From assembly GCF_901447495.1 (NCBI RefSeq), contig NZ_CABDWS010000004.1:1-64000 (forward strand): DNA of 64,000 bases, written 5' to 3'. This document shows positions 1 to 8,889 of the stretch, one piece after another (positions within the stretch are counted from its first letter, which is position 1; every line of letters begins with the position of its first letter). A program made the position numbers and the translations under genes. The notes under the pieces were generated by a model that was not told where the DNA came from, made no database searches, and saw only the letters and a list, made by a program, of their open reading frames with translations. Origin of the DNA: Haloimpatiens lingqiaonensis. Lineage in GTDB: Bacteria > Bacillota > Clostridia > Clostridiales > Clostridiaceae.

Positions 1-157
1 ATAATAATGTAAAAAAATGTACATAATTATTAATTACTATAAAATTTTATGAGTAAAATTTTATTTATTTAAATTTAATTTTAAAATTTATACTGGAAAA
101 GTTAAAAATTTAATAAATATATATAAGTATCTATAGAAGGGAAGGAAGAAAAATTTT

Positions 158-2671
158 ATGAATATTAGCTTTTTAGGAGGAGCTGGTGAAGTAGGTGCTA
201 GCTCTATACTTTTAAGGGTTTGTAATAAGAATATATTGCTGGATTGTGGTATAAGACAAAGTGCCAGCAAGGATCCATTACCTGATTTTAGAACTATACA
301 GGAAAAAGGCGGGGTAGATGCTATAGTAATAAGTCACGCACATATGGACCATATAGGTTCTCTGCCAATAATAAGCAATGAATACCCTAATGCCAGAATA
401 TATATGAATAATATGACAAAAGATTTAACTAGAGTGCTTTTGTATGACAGTTTAAAGATTATGAACAGCAGAGAAAGTGAGATTCCCCTTTATGCAGAAA
501 ATCATGTGGAGGATATGCTTGATAGAATTTTTACCATAAATTATGGTGTAGAATTTGAAATGTTTGAAGATATTAAAATAGTATTTTACAATGCTGGACA
601 CATAGCAGGAGCTTCTTGTGTGTACATTAAGACACCTGAAGGGGCATTGTTTTATTCAGGGGATTTTTCATTGTTTTCACAAAATACTGTAGAGGGGGCA
701 AAATTTCCTAAGCTTAGGCCCGATGTAGCTATTTTAGAATGTACCTATGGGGACAAACTTCATTCTAATAGGCAGGTAGAGGAAAAAAGACTTGTAGATT
801 TAGCCAAAGAATGTATAGGAAATAAGGGTAAAATGCTCATTCCATCCTTTGCATTAGGTAGAGCACAGGAAATAATACTGATGCTTAAAAAGGCTATGAA
901 TAAAGGAGAGATTCAGAAGGCTAAAATTTATGTGGATGGTATGGTGAAAAATATAAATGCTGTGTACAAAAGAAATCCTCTATATCTTAGAAATTCTTTA
1001 GGAAAAAAGATATTAAGGGGTACAGAGCCTTTTTATGATGATAATATAATTGCCGTGGATAATAAAGAAATTAGGGAGGGCATATTAAATAGTAGTGAAG
1101 CTTCTATAATAATTGCTAGCTCGGGCATGTTGACTGGTGGATGGAGTCCTGTTTATGCGGAAAAAATATGTTCTATGGAAAATGGATATATAGTTATAAG
1201 CGGGTATCAAGATGAGGAGTCACCGGGAAGAAGGCTTTTAAATTTACTAAGTGAGCAGGAAGAGAAGGAACTTGAAATTAATGGTAAAATCTTACCTGTA
1301 AAGTGTCATATAGAGAAGGTAGGCTTGTCTGCTCATGGAGACAAGAGTGAAATTAAAGGAGTAGTAGAGAGATTGCAGCCTAAGGAACTTTTTTTAGTTC
1401 ACGGTGAAAGAGAAATAATAGGAAACTTTGCAAAAGAACTTATGCAGGAGAGTAGAGGGAGAATATACACTCCAGAAAGCGGAGAAACCTATAATATAGA
1501 TATTAAAAATAAAAGAAAGCAGCTTCAAAGGGCTCCTTTAAAAGCTATGAAAAATCATGAAGTTTTAGGGGAAGATAATATAAAAGAGCTTTGGGAATAT
1601 GTAAGAGAAATATACCAAGATAGACTTTTTACAGTGGAAGAGCTTTATTATATTTGGACAGGAAAAAAAGCATTTATGGAAGATAAAATAGTCAATGTAC
1701 AAAAGCTTATCTTAAATTCCCCTTATTTTGAACCAGATGAAAGAAGACTATTTTTATTTAAGGCTGAAAGTTTAGATAATGTGGAGAAAAGCCTAAAAAA
1801 GGAAGGATTAAAACCTAATGAAATATCACAACTGATTCAGGAGAGGTTTGGAAAATTTAATTATAAAAAAGCTGGTTTAATAATGGATAAAAAGAAAGTT
1901 GTGCTTTATTTTAATTTTCCCAATACCGTTTCAAAGGATATATATCAATTAATAGAGGATTTTAAAGAGGAATTTTCTTGGGATATAACCATAGGTGATA
2001 GCGTTAATACTAATGCAGTAGAATTTTTATTAAAAAATTTATTTGAATCTTCATATATAAAAAAAATATCCTATAAATTAGATGAGCATAAGGTTATATT
2101 GGATTTATATAATGAAAGTTTATTTATGCAAAAATATAGTGAAAGGGATATTGAGAATAAAATTGATGAATTTAATAAAAATACTGGTATGAAATTAGAA
2201 ATGAAAACTGGATTCAATGGTAGCAAAGATAAACTTGAAATGGAAGATATAATAAAAACATCAAATAAAAATGAAATGGAACAAAATGCAGCTATAAAGT
2301 ATTTAGATGATAGTTTTATGGATGAAGAGTTTAGACCCTATAAAAAGAGCATAAAAAATATATCAAATCAAAGGTATATGGAGCTGGTTTTTATAACTCC
2401 TATGGTAGGGCAGCGATATTTAGATAAATTAAAGGATATTTCAGAAAACATAGGCTGGAATATAAAAATATCAACTTCCTGCAATCAAAATGAAATTATC
2501 ACCATAGCATTGAAACTTTGTAATGAAAGAGGAATTTTGCTAAAAAAGAATCCAGCCTTTAGTCCATTTAATTTGTCAGTAACCTTAAAGCCACAGGAGG
2601 CCATAGATTTAGAAGTGTTTGAGGAAATTAAGAAGATATTTGAACATAAGACAGGGTGTGAGATTCATTAG
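158..2671 (+). CDS. beta-CASP metallo-beta-lactamase RNase/CPSF-like protein, long form
   Basis: Likely a cytoplasmic zinc-dependent ribonuclease of the beta-CASP branch of the metallo-beta-lactamase fold (RNA processing or decay). Seen: SHAHMDH motif with H60, H62, D64 and H65; AGHIAGA with H148; YSGDFS with D169; then the beta-CASP signatures SSGMLTGG, SAHGDKSEI and LVHGE. These resemble CPSF73/TTHA0252-type proteins more than RNase J. Residues ~1-450 cover the catalytic core. A further ~390 residues, Lys/Glu/Asn-rich, form a C-terminal extension with no domain I recognise; the usual family length is about 430-560 residues. The start follows GAAGGAAG with good spacing. The gene converges on the ribonucleotide reductase gene. 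Family is confident; substrate is unknown. Confidence 0.85.
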   Translation: MNISFLGGAGEVGASSILLRVCNKNILLDCGIRQSASKDPLPDFRTIQEKGGVDAIVISHAHMDHIGSLPIISNEYPNARIYMNNMTKDLTRVLLYDSLKIMNSRESEIPLYAENHVEDMLDRIFTINYGVEFEMFEDIKIVFYNAGHIAGASCVYIKTPEGALFYSGDFSLFSQNTVEGAKFPKLRPDVAILECTYGDKLHSNRQVEEKRLVDLAKECIGNKGKMLIPSFALGRAQEIILMLKKAMNKGEIQKAKIYVDGMVKNINAVYKRNPLYLRNSLGKKILRGTEPFYDDNIIAVDNKEIREGILNSSEASIIIASSGMLTGGWSPVYAEKICSMENGYIVISGYQDEESPGRRLLNLLSEQEEKELEINGKILPVKCHIEKVGLSAHGDKSEIKGVVERLQPKELFLVHGEREIIGNFAKELMQESRGRIYTPESGETYNIDIKNKRKQLQRAPLKAMKNHEVLGEDNIKELWEYVREIYQDRLFTVEELYYIWTGKKAFMEDKIVNVQKLILNSPYFEPDERRLFLFKAESLDNVEKSLKKEGLKPNEISQLIQERFGKFNYKKAGLIMDKKKVVLYFNFPNTVSKDIYQLIEDFKEEFSWDITIGDSVNTNAVEFLLKNLFESSYIKKISYKLDEHKVILDLYNESLFMQKYSERDIENKIDEFNKNTGMKLEMKTGFNGSKDKLEMEDIIKTSNKNEMEQNAAIKYLDDSFMDEEFRPYKKSIKNISNQRYMELVFITPMVGQRYLDKLKDISENIGWNIKISTSCNQNEIITIALKLCNERGILLKKNPAFSPFNLSVTLKPQEAIDLEVFEEIKKIFEHKTGCEIH

Positions 2672-2712
2672 CAATTAATAATTAATAATTAATAATTAAT
2701 TATTAATAATTA
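2662..2712. repeat. AATTAAT heptamer array
   Basis: Short tandem array of a 7-bp unit AATTAAT directly after the stop codon of the beta-CASP gene. It belongs to the 7-bp-period arrays found in many gaps of this window. Confidence 0.6.
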
Positions 2713-2715
2713 AGT

Positions 2716-2749
2716 AAAAAGTAAGAGGTAGTTATACCTCTTACTTTTT
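2716..2749. terminator. Bidirectional intrinsic terminator
   Basis: A perfect 15-bp hairpin (AAAAAGTAAGAGGTA, loop GTTA, then its complement) has A/T runs on both sides. It lies between two convergent genes and can serve both. Confidence 0.85.
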
Positions 2750-2799
2750 ATATCTTACTCAATTGTCAATTGTTAATTGTCAACTGTCAATTCTCAATT

Positions 2800-5700
2800 C
2801 TACGAGCATCCCGTAGTGGATCCGCAGTCTAGGCATACTTTACAGGTTCCATTTTGAACCATTCGGTTACTGGAGCAATTAGGGCAGGTTTCTGTATAAA
2901 GTCTTTCACCTTCTATTTTAGCATCATTGGAGGTTTGATCACTTCCATTATTATTAGTTTTTATATTTTTTAGATTATATTTTATATTTTCTAAGTTGTT
3001 AGAGTTTAAGCTTTCATCACTAGTTTTTGCAGTATTAATTTCCTTTGATTTATTTTCTTTTACGTCTAAGCCAGACTTAGATTTACCGCCAAGGGCATTT
3101 AAGTCTAAACTTCCTAAAAGTCCTTTAGAGCCCTCAGAAGTGTCATTATCTAAGTATTCTGGTTTTACTTGACATCTGCTGTAGTCGCCTACTTCTATAT
3201 CGATTATTTTACTTACTAAATCTGAAATAGAGGATACGTATTTTATATATGGGTGTTTTTGTACAAATCCATAAGGTTCATATATCTGTCCCCTTAACAT
3301 GGCAGAAATATCCTTTGGTGGTACATGATATTGAAGCATTACAGATAAGGACTTTGAAAGAGAGTTTAAAAGTCCCATTATGGTAGTACCTTCTCTATCA
3401 GTGGTTATATATATTTCTGATATTTCACCGTATTCATTTCTATTTACTGTGGTGTAAATTTTTACATTATCTATTTGAGCAGGATGAGTTTTACCTTGAC
3501 GTATTCCGTAGAGTTTATGTCTTGTGGAATATTTATGCTCATATTTTAAAGTGTCTATTTCTTCAGTTAAACCTTTTGCCTTTTGCAACAACTCTTGGTA
3601 ATTTAGGTCTTCTAAGGATTTTTCTTTGGAATCCGTTAGAGTGTTGTTAAGAGGCTGGCTTACCTTTGAGGAGTCTCTATATATAGAAATTCCTTTTACC
3701 CCAAGCTTCCAGGATTTTAATATTACATTTTTAATATCCTCCACTGAAGCTTCCTTTGGAAGATTAACGGTTTTTGATATGGATCCGGAAATAAGTGGAG
3801 TTAAGGCTGCCATCATAAGCACATGACCCCTGTAGGAAATATATCTCTTTCCGCTGCCACAAACATTGGCTGTATCAAAAATAGGTAAATGATCTTCCTT
3901 AAGATGTGGTGCGCCTTCTATTTTTCCATCCACTATTTTTTCATATTGGAATCCGTCTTCTACCACCGTTTCTTTTCTCAATATATAATCTATAATTTCT
4001 TTTATTTCATTAGAGGAATATCCTAAGCTTTCAAGAGAATCTTCTATAACAGGGTTTACAATGGTCATGTATCCGCCGCCAGAAAGCTTTTTATACACAA
4101 AGTGACTAAAATATGGTTCTATGGAAGTTGCACCGCAATCCATAGCCAAGGATATAGTACCTGTAGGCGCTATGACAGATACCTGAGCATTTCTATAGCC
4201 GAATTTTTCACCACATTCTAATGCTTTTTTAAAGCTATCCTTTAAATTATTACCTATATAATCAAGTCCCATTTTTTCTAAAATATCATGATTAACTTTA
4301 AAAGGTACATAGTTTAAGTCTTCAAAATTATCTTTTAAGGCACCAGCAACTCTGCAGTGATTTCTTATAACCTTAAGCATATATTTTTTATTTATTTCAT
4401 ATTTAGGGAAGGCTCCTATTTTTTTTGCCATCAATGAGGATACATAATAGGAATGTCCCGTTAATATACCTGTAAGGGCAGAGGACATATGTCTAGCCTC
4501 ATCTGAATCGTAGGGGTACCCCATAACCATAAATAGGGAAGCTATGTTTGCAATGCCAAGGCCAGTGGTTCTAAACATATGAGTTTTTCTGGCAATTTCT
4601 TCTGTAGGAAACTGTCCCCAATTTATTGATGCCTCTAATAGTAATTGTATAAGACCTACTAAATGAATATATTCATCCACTTTAAATTTCTTTTTATTAT
4701 GATCATAAAATTTATATATGTTTATAGAGGCTAGATTGCAGGAGGTATCGTCTAAAAAAGCATATTCTCCGCATGGATTAGTGGCGTTGATTCTATTATG
4801 TTTTGCTCCAAATTTACCATCTTCTCCTGCAGGACATGTATGCCATGCATTGAAGGTGTCGTCAAATTGGGAAGCTGGTTCTGCACATTCCCAAGCACAT
4901 TTATTAAAGGAATTCCACAAATCCTTAACCAATACTTCTTTATTAACGGAGTCATCCACCCTACCTTTTAATTCTATGGTTGCCTCTGGATTATTATTTA
5001 AGTTTTCAACCTTTTGCATAAAGGAATCTGAGAACCTTATGGAGTTATTGGCGTTTTGACCTGAAACTGTTTCGTAAGCTTCTCCTTCAAAGCTAGTGTC
5101 ATAGCCCATTTTACCTAAATCTCTTACCTTTTGCTCTTCTTTTGCCTTCCAATTAATGAAGTCCATAATTTCAGGGTGATCTATGTCTAGGGAAACCATT
5201 TTAGCAGCACGTCTTGTGGTACCGCCAGATTTTATGGCTCCTGCATTTCTATCCAAGGCCTTTAAAAAACTCATTAGACCAGAAGAAACACCGCCGCCTG
5301 AAAGTTCTTCATTTTTAGCCCTTATAGCAGAAAAGTTAGTTCCAGTACCAGAACCGCCTTTGAACAATCTAGTTTCAGTTACAAAGTGATCTGAAATGGA
5401 GCGCTTACCAAGAAGTTTATCCTCTATAGACAATATAAAGCATGCAGAAGCTTGGGTTCTAGTATAAGAATCCGCACTTTCTACAACTTTATTTAATGTT
5501 TTATCAAAATAATAATTTCCTTGCTTATTTCCATTGATTCCGTAGCATAATGATAAGCCAGTATTGAACCACTGAGGAGAATTAGGGGCATACATTTGAT
5601 TTAAAAGTCCAAAGACCATTTCATCATAAAATATGGAGGCTTCTTCTTCTGTTTCTATAATTTTTTCCTCTTTTAAAGATTCACACCAAAAGCTTACCAA

Positions 5701-5976
5701 TCTATGGGAAAGCATCTTCATGCTGTTTTCATAACCTAATTTATTAGGAACGCCTGATTTTCTAAAATATTTTGAAGCTATAATATCGCAGGCATTTTGT
5801 GAATAGTGTATTGGAAACTCTAGGTCTTTCATTTCCAATAATATTTTGCCGCTTTTGTGATCCTTTAAAATTACATCTGTTTTTTTCCACTGAAAAAGGT
5901 CGTAAACATTTTTATCCTTATTGTTTTCCAAATCTTTTGTAAATACTCTTTTAAATAAATCTTTTATATCATTCAT
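2800..5976 (-). CDS. nrdJ: Class II (adenosylcobalamin-dependent) ribonucleotide reductase
   Basis: Reduces ribonucleotides to deoxyribonucleotides with a radical generated from adenosylcobalamin, so it needs no oxygen and no NrdB partner. Seen: the active-site signature ATNPCGE with N400, C402 and E404, and the partner redox cysteines C179 (ASACF) and C413 (TSCNL). The C-terminus (~1035-1058) is a Cys-rich tail, CPNCSS...CKVCLDCGS, typical of long NrdJ proteins for zinc binding and re-reduction. Length is 1058 residues. A low-complexity linker of ~80 residues, rich in Ser/Asn/Lys, precedes the zinc tail. The gene has its own promoter with two NrdR-box-like sites. No cobalamin riboswitch is visible upstream. 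Confidence 0.93.
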   Translation of the reverse strand: MNDIKDLFKRVFTKDLENNKDKNVYDLFQWKKTDVILKDHKSGKILLEMKDLEFPIHYSQNACDIIASKYFRKSGVPNKLGYENSMKMLSHRLVSFWCESLKEEKIIETEEEASIFYDEMVFGLLNQMYAPNSPQWFNTGLSLCYGINGNKQGNYYFDKTLNKVVESADSYTRTQASACFILSIEDKLLGKRSISDHFVTETRLFKGGSGTGTNFSAIRAKNEELSGGGVSSGLMSFLKALDRNAGAIKSGGTTRRAAKMVSLDIDHPEIMDFINWKAKEEQKVRDLGKMGYDTSFEGEAYETVSGQNANNSIRFSDSFMQKVENLNNNPEATIELKGRVDDSVNKEVLVKDLWNSFNKCAWECAEPASQFDDTFNAWHTCPAGEDGKFGAKHNRINATNPCGEYAFLDDTSCNLASINIYKFYDHNKKKFKVDEYIHLVGLIQLLLEASINWGQFPTEEIARKTHMFRTTGLGIANIASLFMVMGYPYDSDEARHMSSALTGILTGHSYYVSSLMAKKIGAFPKYEINKKYMLKVIRNHCRVAGALKDNFEDLNYVPFKVNHDILEKMGLDYIGNNLKDSFKKALECGEKFGYRNAQVSVIAPTGTISLAMDCGATSIEPYFSHFVYKKLSGGGYMTIVNPVIEDSLESLGYSSNEIKEIIDYILRKETVVEDGFQYEKIVDGKIEGAPHLKEDHLPIFDTANVCGSGKRYISYRGHVLMMAALTPLISGSISKTVNLPKEASVEDIKNVILKSWKLGVKGISIYRDSSKVSQPLNNTLTDSKEKSLEDLNYQELLQKAKGLTEEIDTLKYEHKYSTRHKLYGIRQGKTHPAQIDNVKIYTTVNRNEYGEISEIYITTDREGTTIMGLLNSLSKSLSVMLQYHVPPKDISAMLRGQIYEPYGFVQKHPYIKYVSSISDLVSKIIDIEVGDYSRCQVKPEYLDNDTSEGSKGLLGSLDLNALGGKSKSGLDVKENKSKEINTAKTSDESLNSNNLENIKYNLKNIKTNNNGSDQTSNDAKIEGERLYTETCPNCSSNRMVQNGTCKVCLDCGSTTGCS

Positions 5977-6021
5977 ACAATAGCTGGTATCACCAGCTTT
6001 TCACCTCCATTTAATATCTTT

Positions 6022-6081
6022 ATTATACCCGGATTTTATACTATATATAGTAAATAGCATAAAAAAACATACCATATGTTG
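6022..6081 (-). promoter_or_regulatory. nrdJ promoter with paired NrdR-box-like sites
   Basis: On the minus strand a -10 TATAAT lies at 6027-6022. Box 1 is the perfect palindrome TACTATATATAGTA (6039-6052), overlapping the -35 region. Box 2, CCATATGTTG (6072-6081), matches the NrdR core CwAtATaTwG at 8 of 10 positions. Box centres are 31 bp apart. NrdR is known to bind paired boxes about three helical turns apart and to repress ribonucleotide reductase genes. Binding here is inferred. Confidence 0.7.
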
Positions 6082-6356
6082 TATTATAAGATAGAAACAA
6101 TACAATTTCAAATTAGCAAGGTTTTATTAAACAAGAATTTATAGAGAATTTATTATAAATACCTATTATTATCTTTTATTTTTGAAGTATATAATAGATA
6201 TGTGATAGTAATTAATTTCCAAATCATATTAGTAATTAATTTAACTTTTGCAGTGAGCATATAAAAAATGAAAATTAAAAATCTTTATTTTAATTTTCAC
6301 ATATAATATATAGAATTAGAAAAACTTTAAAATATATATGTATTTATATATTATTC

Positions 6357-6365
6357 TGGTATAAT
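6357..6365 (+). promoter_or_regulatory. Extended -10 promoter of the lipoprotein gene
   Basis: TGGTATAAT, an extended -10 element, lies 32 bp before the lipoprotein start codon. No clear -35 element is visible. The rest of the 6082-6356 gap is AT-rich sequence in which I see no gene. Confidence 0.55.
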
Positions 6366-6397
6366 TGTAATTATATACGAAATAGGAGGGAAATTTC

Positions 6398-7438
6398 ATG
6401 AAAAAGATTAAGTTAATTACTTCAATGCTTATTTTATCATTAGTTACATTCTTATTAGGAGGATGTGGAGCTGGTGATAAATTATTTAAAGCAATAGACA
6501 ATACTTCAAATCTAAAATCCTATGCTTTTAAGGCGGATTATAAGGTTAAGGTTTCAGCAAAGGAAAATGCAGCTGCGGGTATGGAAGCTTTACAAAATTT
6601 GGATATGAAAATAGATGGTCGTACAATTACAGAAAAAAATAAAAATGCAAAAATGGATATGAATATTGACTATAATATTTTAGGACAAAAGATAAAACTT
6701 AATATGATATCCTCTGTGGATATGGATAAAGAAGATTATAAAATATTCATAAAGCTTCCAGAAGAATTAAAAACTGAAATGAAGTTAAAGGAGAAAAATA
6801 TAGATTATTTATATATAGGTAAAGATACTATAGAAAAAATGAATAAGGAAGCAGGAAATGCAGCATCAGCAATGCCTCAAAACGAAATCAAGGACATGGC
6901 TGAAAGCATGACAAATTTACAAGAAGGATTAAGCCAGTTAGTAAAGGGATATATAGATGAAAATGGTAAAAAAATACTTACAAATGAAGGAAAAAAGGAA
7001 ATAGATATAAATGGTAAAAAGGAAAAGGTTGATGTATACCAAATGAAAATAGATGATGCTGGTTTTAAGAAATTTTTAAAAGCCTTTTTATCAGATAAAA
7101 AAAGAAGAACACAACTAGAATCTGTATTAGATAAGGTTCTTGTAAAAGATGATAAGGGTAAGGTTGATTACAAAAAAAGTTTAGAAAATGTAGATAAAAT
7201 GCCTAAAACTATAGGAGAAAAGGGAGTTACGGTTCAATTTGGAGTTAAGGATAACTATGTAGTTAGTGAAAAGATAAGTATGGATTTAATACTAGAAGAA
7301 ATGAGAATGGATTATAACATAGACATGGTACTTTTTGATTTAGATAAGAAAATGGAAATAAAAATTCCAGAAAAAGATAGCAAAGTTAAGGATTTTTACG
7401 ACTTTATGTTTGAAATGATGTCTAATCTATTTGAATAA
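6398..7438 (+). CDS. Membrane-anchored lipoprotein, LolA/LppX-like fold suspected
   Basis: Predicted surface lipoprotein of unknown function. Seen: a lysine-initiated signal peptide and lipobox (LLGGC, Cys at 23), followed by ~320 residues rich in Lys, Asp and Met. Segments such as 'KADYKVKVSAKENAA...MKIDGRTITEKNKNAKMDMNI' alternate beta-strand style. This is typical of the Gram-positive lipoproteins with a half-barrel fold (DUF6612/LppX-like), which are thought to bind lipids or cell-envelope ligands. The start follows AGGAGGG. It stands alone between the nrdJ promoter and an E-type repeat. The fold assignment is an inference from pattern only. Confidence 0.6.
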   Translation: MKKIKLITSMLILSLVTFLLGGCGAGDKLFKAIDNTSNLKSYAFKADYKVKVSAKENAAAGMEALQNLDMKIDGRTITEKNKNAKMDMNIDYNILGQKIKLNMISSVDMDKEDYKIFIKLPEELKTEMKLKEKNIDYLYIGKDTIEKMNKEAGNAASAMPQNEIKDMAESMTNLQEGLSQLVKGYIDENGKKILTNEGKKEIDINGKKEKVDVYQMKIDDAGFKKFLKAFLSDKKRRTQLESVLDKVLVKDDKGKVDYKKSLENVDKMPKTIGEKGVTVQFGVKDNYVVSEKISMDLILEEMRMDYNIDMVLFDLDKKMEIKIPEKDSKVKDFYDFMFEMMSNLFE

Positions 7439-7448
7439 TTATCTTTAT

Positions 7449-7597
7449 AACTTTGGCAGTTATAAAATTTGCAGATAAGTAATAGGTAAAAAGTGGGAGT
7501 TAACGGCAGCTACGTCCCTAGATAACGATCGCTAACCTTCAGTTGGAGTAAAAACTCCATCTGAAGCTAAGAGCTCTGTTTATATGCGAAATTTGAG
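7449..7597 (+). repeat. Type E two-hairpin repeat, copy 1 (5'-truncated)
   Basis: Carries the E core from GTGGGAGTTAACGGCAG through the CTGAAG...CTTCAG-type hairpin to AGAGCTCTGTTTATA. It is bounded by AACTTTGGCAGTTATAAA on the left and TTTATATGCGAAATTTGA on the right. The left half of the first hairpin is missing compared with the copies at 19.8, 38.9 and 55.5 kb. It lies 59 bp upstream of the Rrf2 gene. Confidence 0.75.
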
Positions 7598-7655
7598 CCA
7601 CTAACTTATAGAAGATTGTGAATTCCATATAATTATGTTAAATAGGAGTGAAAAT

Positions 7656-8084
7656 ATGAATATAACTCAAGAAACAGATTACGCTATAAGAGCAGTGTTA
7701 TGTTTAACTGTAGCAGGGGAAGGGAAAATTTTAGAAGCAAGGGTTATATCAGAGAGACAATCCATACCTATGAGATTTTTATTAAAACTGCTTAGGAAAC
7801 TTAAGAGTGCAGGTATAGTTAAATCTTATAGAGGCGTAAAGGGCGGATATTCTTTAGGAAGAGCTCCAGAAAATATCACTTTAAAAGATGTTATAGAAGC
7901 GGTAGAAGGGCCCATATGCATAAATAGATGCACTTATTCCCCACAGGAATGCAATGCCAACAAAAATGGAAAATGTGCAGTACATCATGCATTGATGGGA
8001 GTTCAAAAAAAACTCATTAGAGAGTTAGAAGAAGTTAATTTTAAAAAGCTTAAGGAAGAAACGGATATGAATTGCTATAGGTAA
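7656..8084 (+). CDS. Rrf2-family transcriptional regulator with Fe-S-type cysteines
   Basis: Winged-helix DNA-binding regulator of the IscR/NsrR/CymR group. Seen: the N-terminal MNITQETDYAIRAVL signature, the recognition region RFLLKLLRKLKSAGIVKSYRGVKGGY (split here for description: wing at ~59-67), and C88, C92, C99 and C107. The last three are spaced similarly to the [2Fe-2S] ligands C92/C98/C104 of IscR. The chosen ATG is preceded by AGGAG at 6-nt spacing; an in-frame ATG 21 nt upstream has no good ribosome site. No isc/suf or sulfur-metabolism genes adjoin it, so its targets cannot be told. An E-type repeat sits directly upstream. Confidence 0.85.
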   Translation: MNITQETDYAIRAVLCLTVAGEGKILEARVISERQSIPMRFLLKLLRKLKSAGIVKSYRGVKGGYSLGRAPENITLKDVIEAVEGPICINRCTYSPQECNANKNGKCAVHHALMGVQKKLIRELEEVNFKKLKEETDMNCYR

Positions 8085-8094
8085 AAGAAGTAAA

Positions 8095-8178
8095 AATTGA
8101 GAATTGACAATGGACAATTGAGAATTGACAATGGACAATTGACAATGGACAATGGACAATTGACAATTGAGAATTAAG
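8095..8178. repeat. Heptamer array of ACAATTG type
   Basis: Tandem units GACAATT/GACAATG/GAGAATT with a 7-bp period begin about 10 bp after the Rrf2 stop codon. Confidence 0.75.
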
Positions 8179-8209
8179 TAAAAGGTAAAAAGTAAGAAGT
8201 AAAAGTGAA

Positions 8210-8440
8210 GGATGATTTTCCTCCACTGCGTTACGGAAAATCTTTAATTAAATAAATGGTATAGTGGGAAAAGGTATAACTGATTCATTAAATGAAGTGG
8301 TTATACCTTTTCTTTTAAGGGCTTAAAAAATCTTTTATTGGCGATATCTAGGTAAAATATGGAAATATCAAATATCAAATATCAATTAATGTTGAAATTC
8401 CTATGGAATTTCTTAGGTTTAGAATTTGTGGAGAAAGTAA
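8210..8440 (+). repeat. Type B intergenic module, copy 1
   Basis: About 230 bp, near-identical to modules at 15.2, 17.9, 25.5 and 62.4 kb. It contains three small hairpins: GATTTTCC...GGAAAATC, GAAAAGGTATAACT...GGTTATACCTTTTC, and GAAATTCC-TAT-GGAATTTC. No ORF is conserved between copies. A second, partial copy (the first hairpin only) lies at 8501-8550, separated by a heptamer-type AGTAAAA tract. The remaining 8551-8815 stretch holds TA-rich sequence and an ACTTACTT-type tract with no gene. Confidence 0.8.
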
Positions 8441-8500
8441 GAAGTGACAATTGAGAATTAAGTAATAGGTAAAAGGTAAAAGTAAGAAGTAAGAGTTAAG

Positions 8501-8550
8501 GAGGATTTTCCTCCACTGTGTTATGGAAAATCTTTAATTAAATAAATGTA
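8501..8550 (+). repeat. Type B module, partial copy
   Basis: Only the first ~50 bp of module B (GGATTTTCCTCCACTG... through TTTAATTAAATAAAT) is present. This looks like a tandem partial duplication of the module just upstream. Confidence 0.65.
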
Positions 8551-8818
8551 ATGGTAAAACAAGACAATAGGTAAAAACTCAAAATAAAAATGCAATTTGA
8601 AATTACTTATTTAGGTTTTATGGGGTAAGTGAAAGTATAGCTACTTTTGCGATCTATCGGTCTGCGTAATTATCAGTCCTTTAAGCAAGAGTTCTTAAAA
8701 AATTAATTATAAAAAAACTCTTTGAGTTTTATCCTAAACTCTTACTTCTTACTTTTTACCTCTCATTTATCCTCAAATTATAATTATAATTTTTAGTGAA
8801 AAAATATGCATTTTTTTA

Positions 8819-8846
8819 TTGACATAGGGCACTTTACTGTGATAAA
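8819..8846 (+). promoter_or_regulatory. Sigma-A-type promoter of the APC permease
   Basis: TTGACA at 8819-8824 is followed after 16 bp by GATAAA, preceded by TGT (extended -10). It lies ~44 bp before the permease start. Confidence 0.6.
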
Positions 8847-8889
8847 TTAAGCATATTAATTTTTAAATACGGAGGTTGATAAGCTTAAG

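Noticed and set aside
4718-5059. 113-codon plus-strand open frame inside nrdJ
   Set aside because: Antisense shadow of a well-conserved ribonucleotide reductase region; no ribosome site and no protein-like composition.
5977-6397. Cobalamin riboswitch before nrdJ
   Set aside because: The B12-box and other conserved elements are absent; the gap is too AT-rich.
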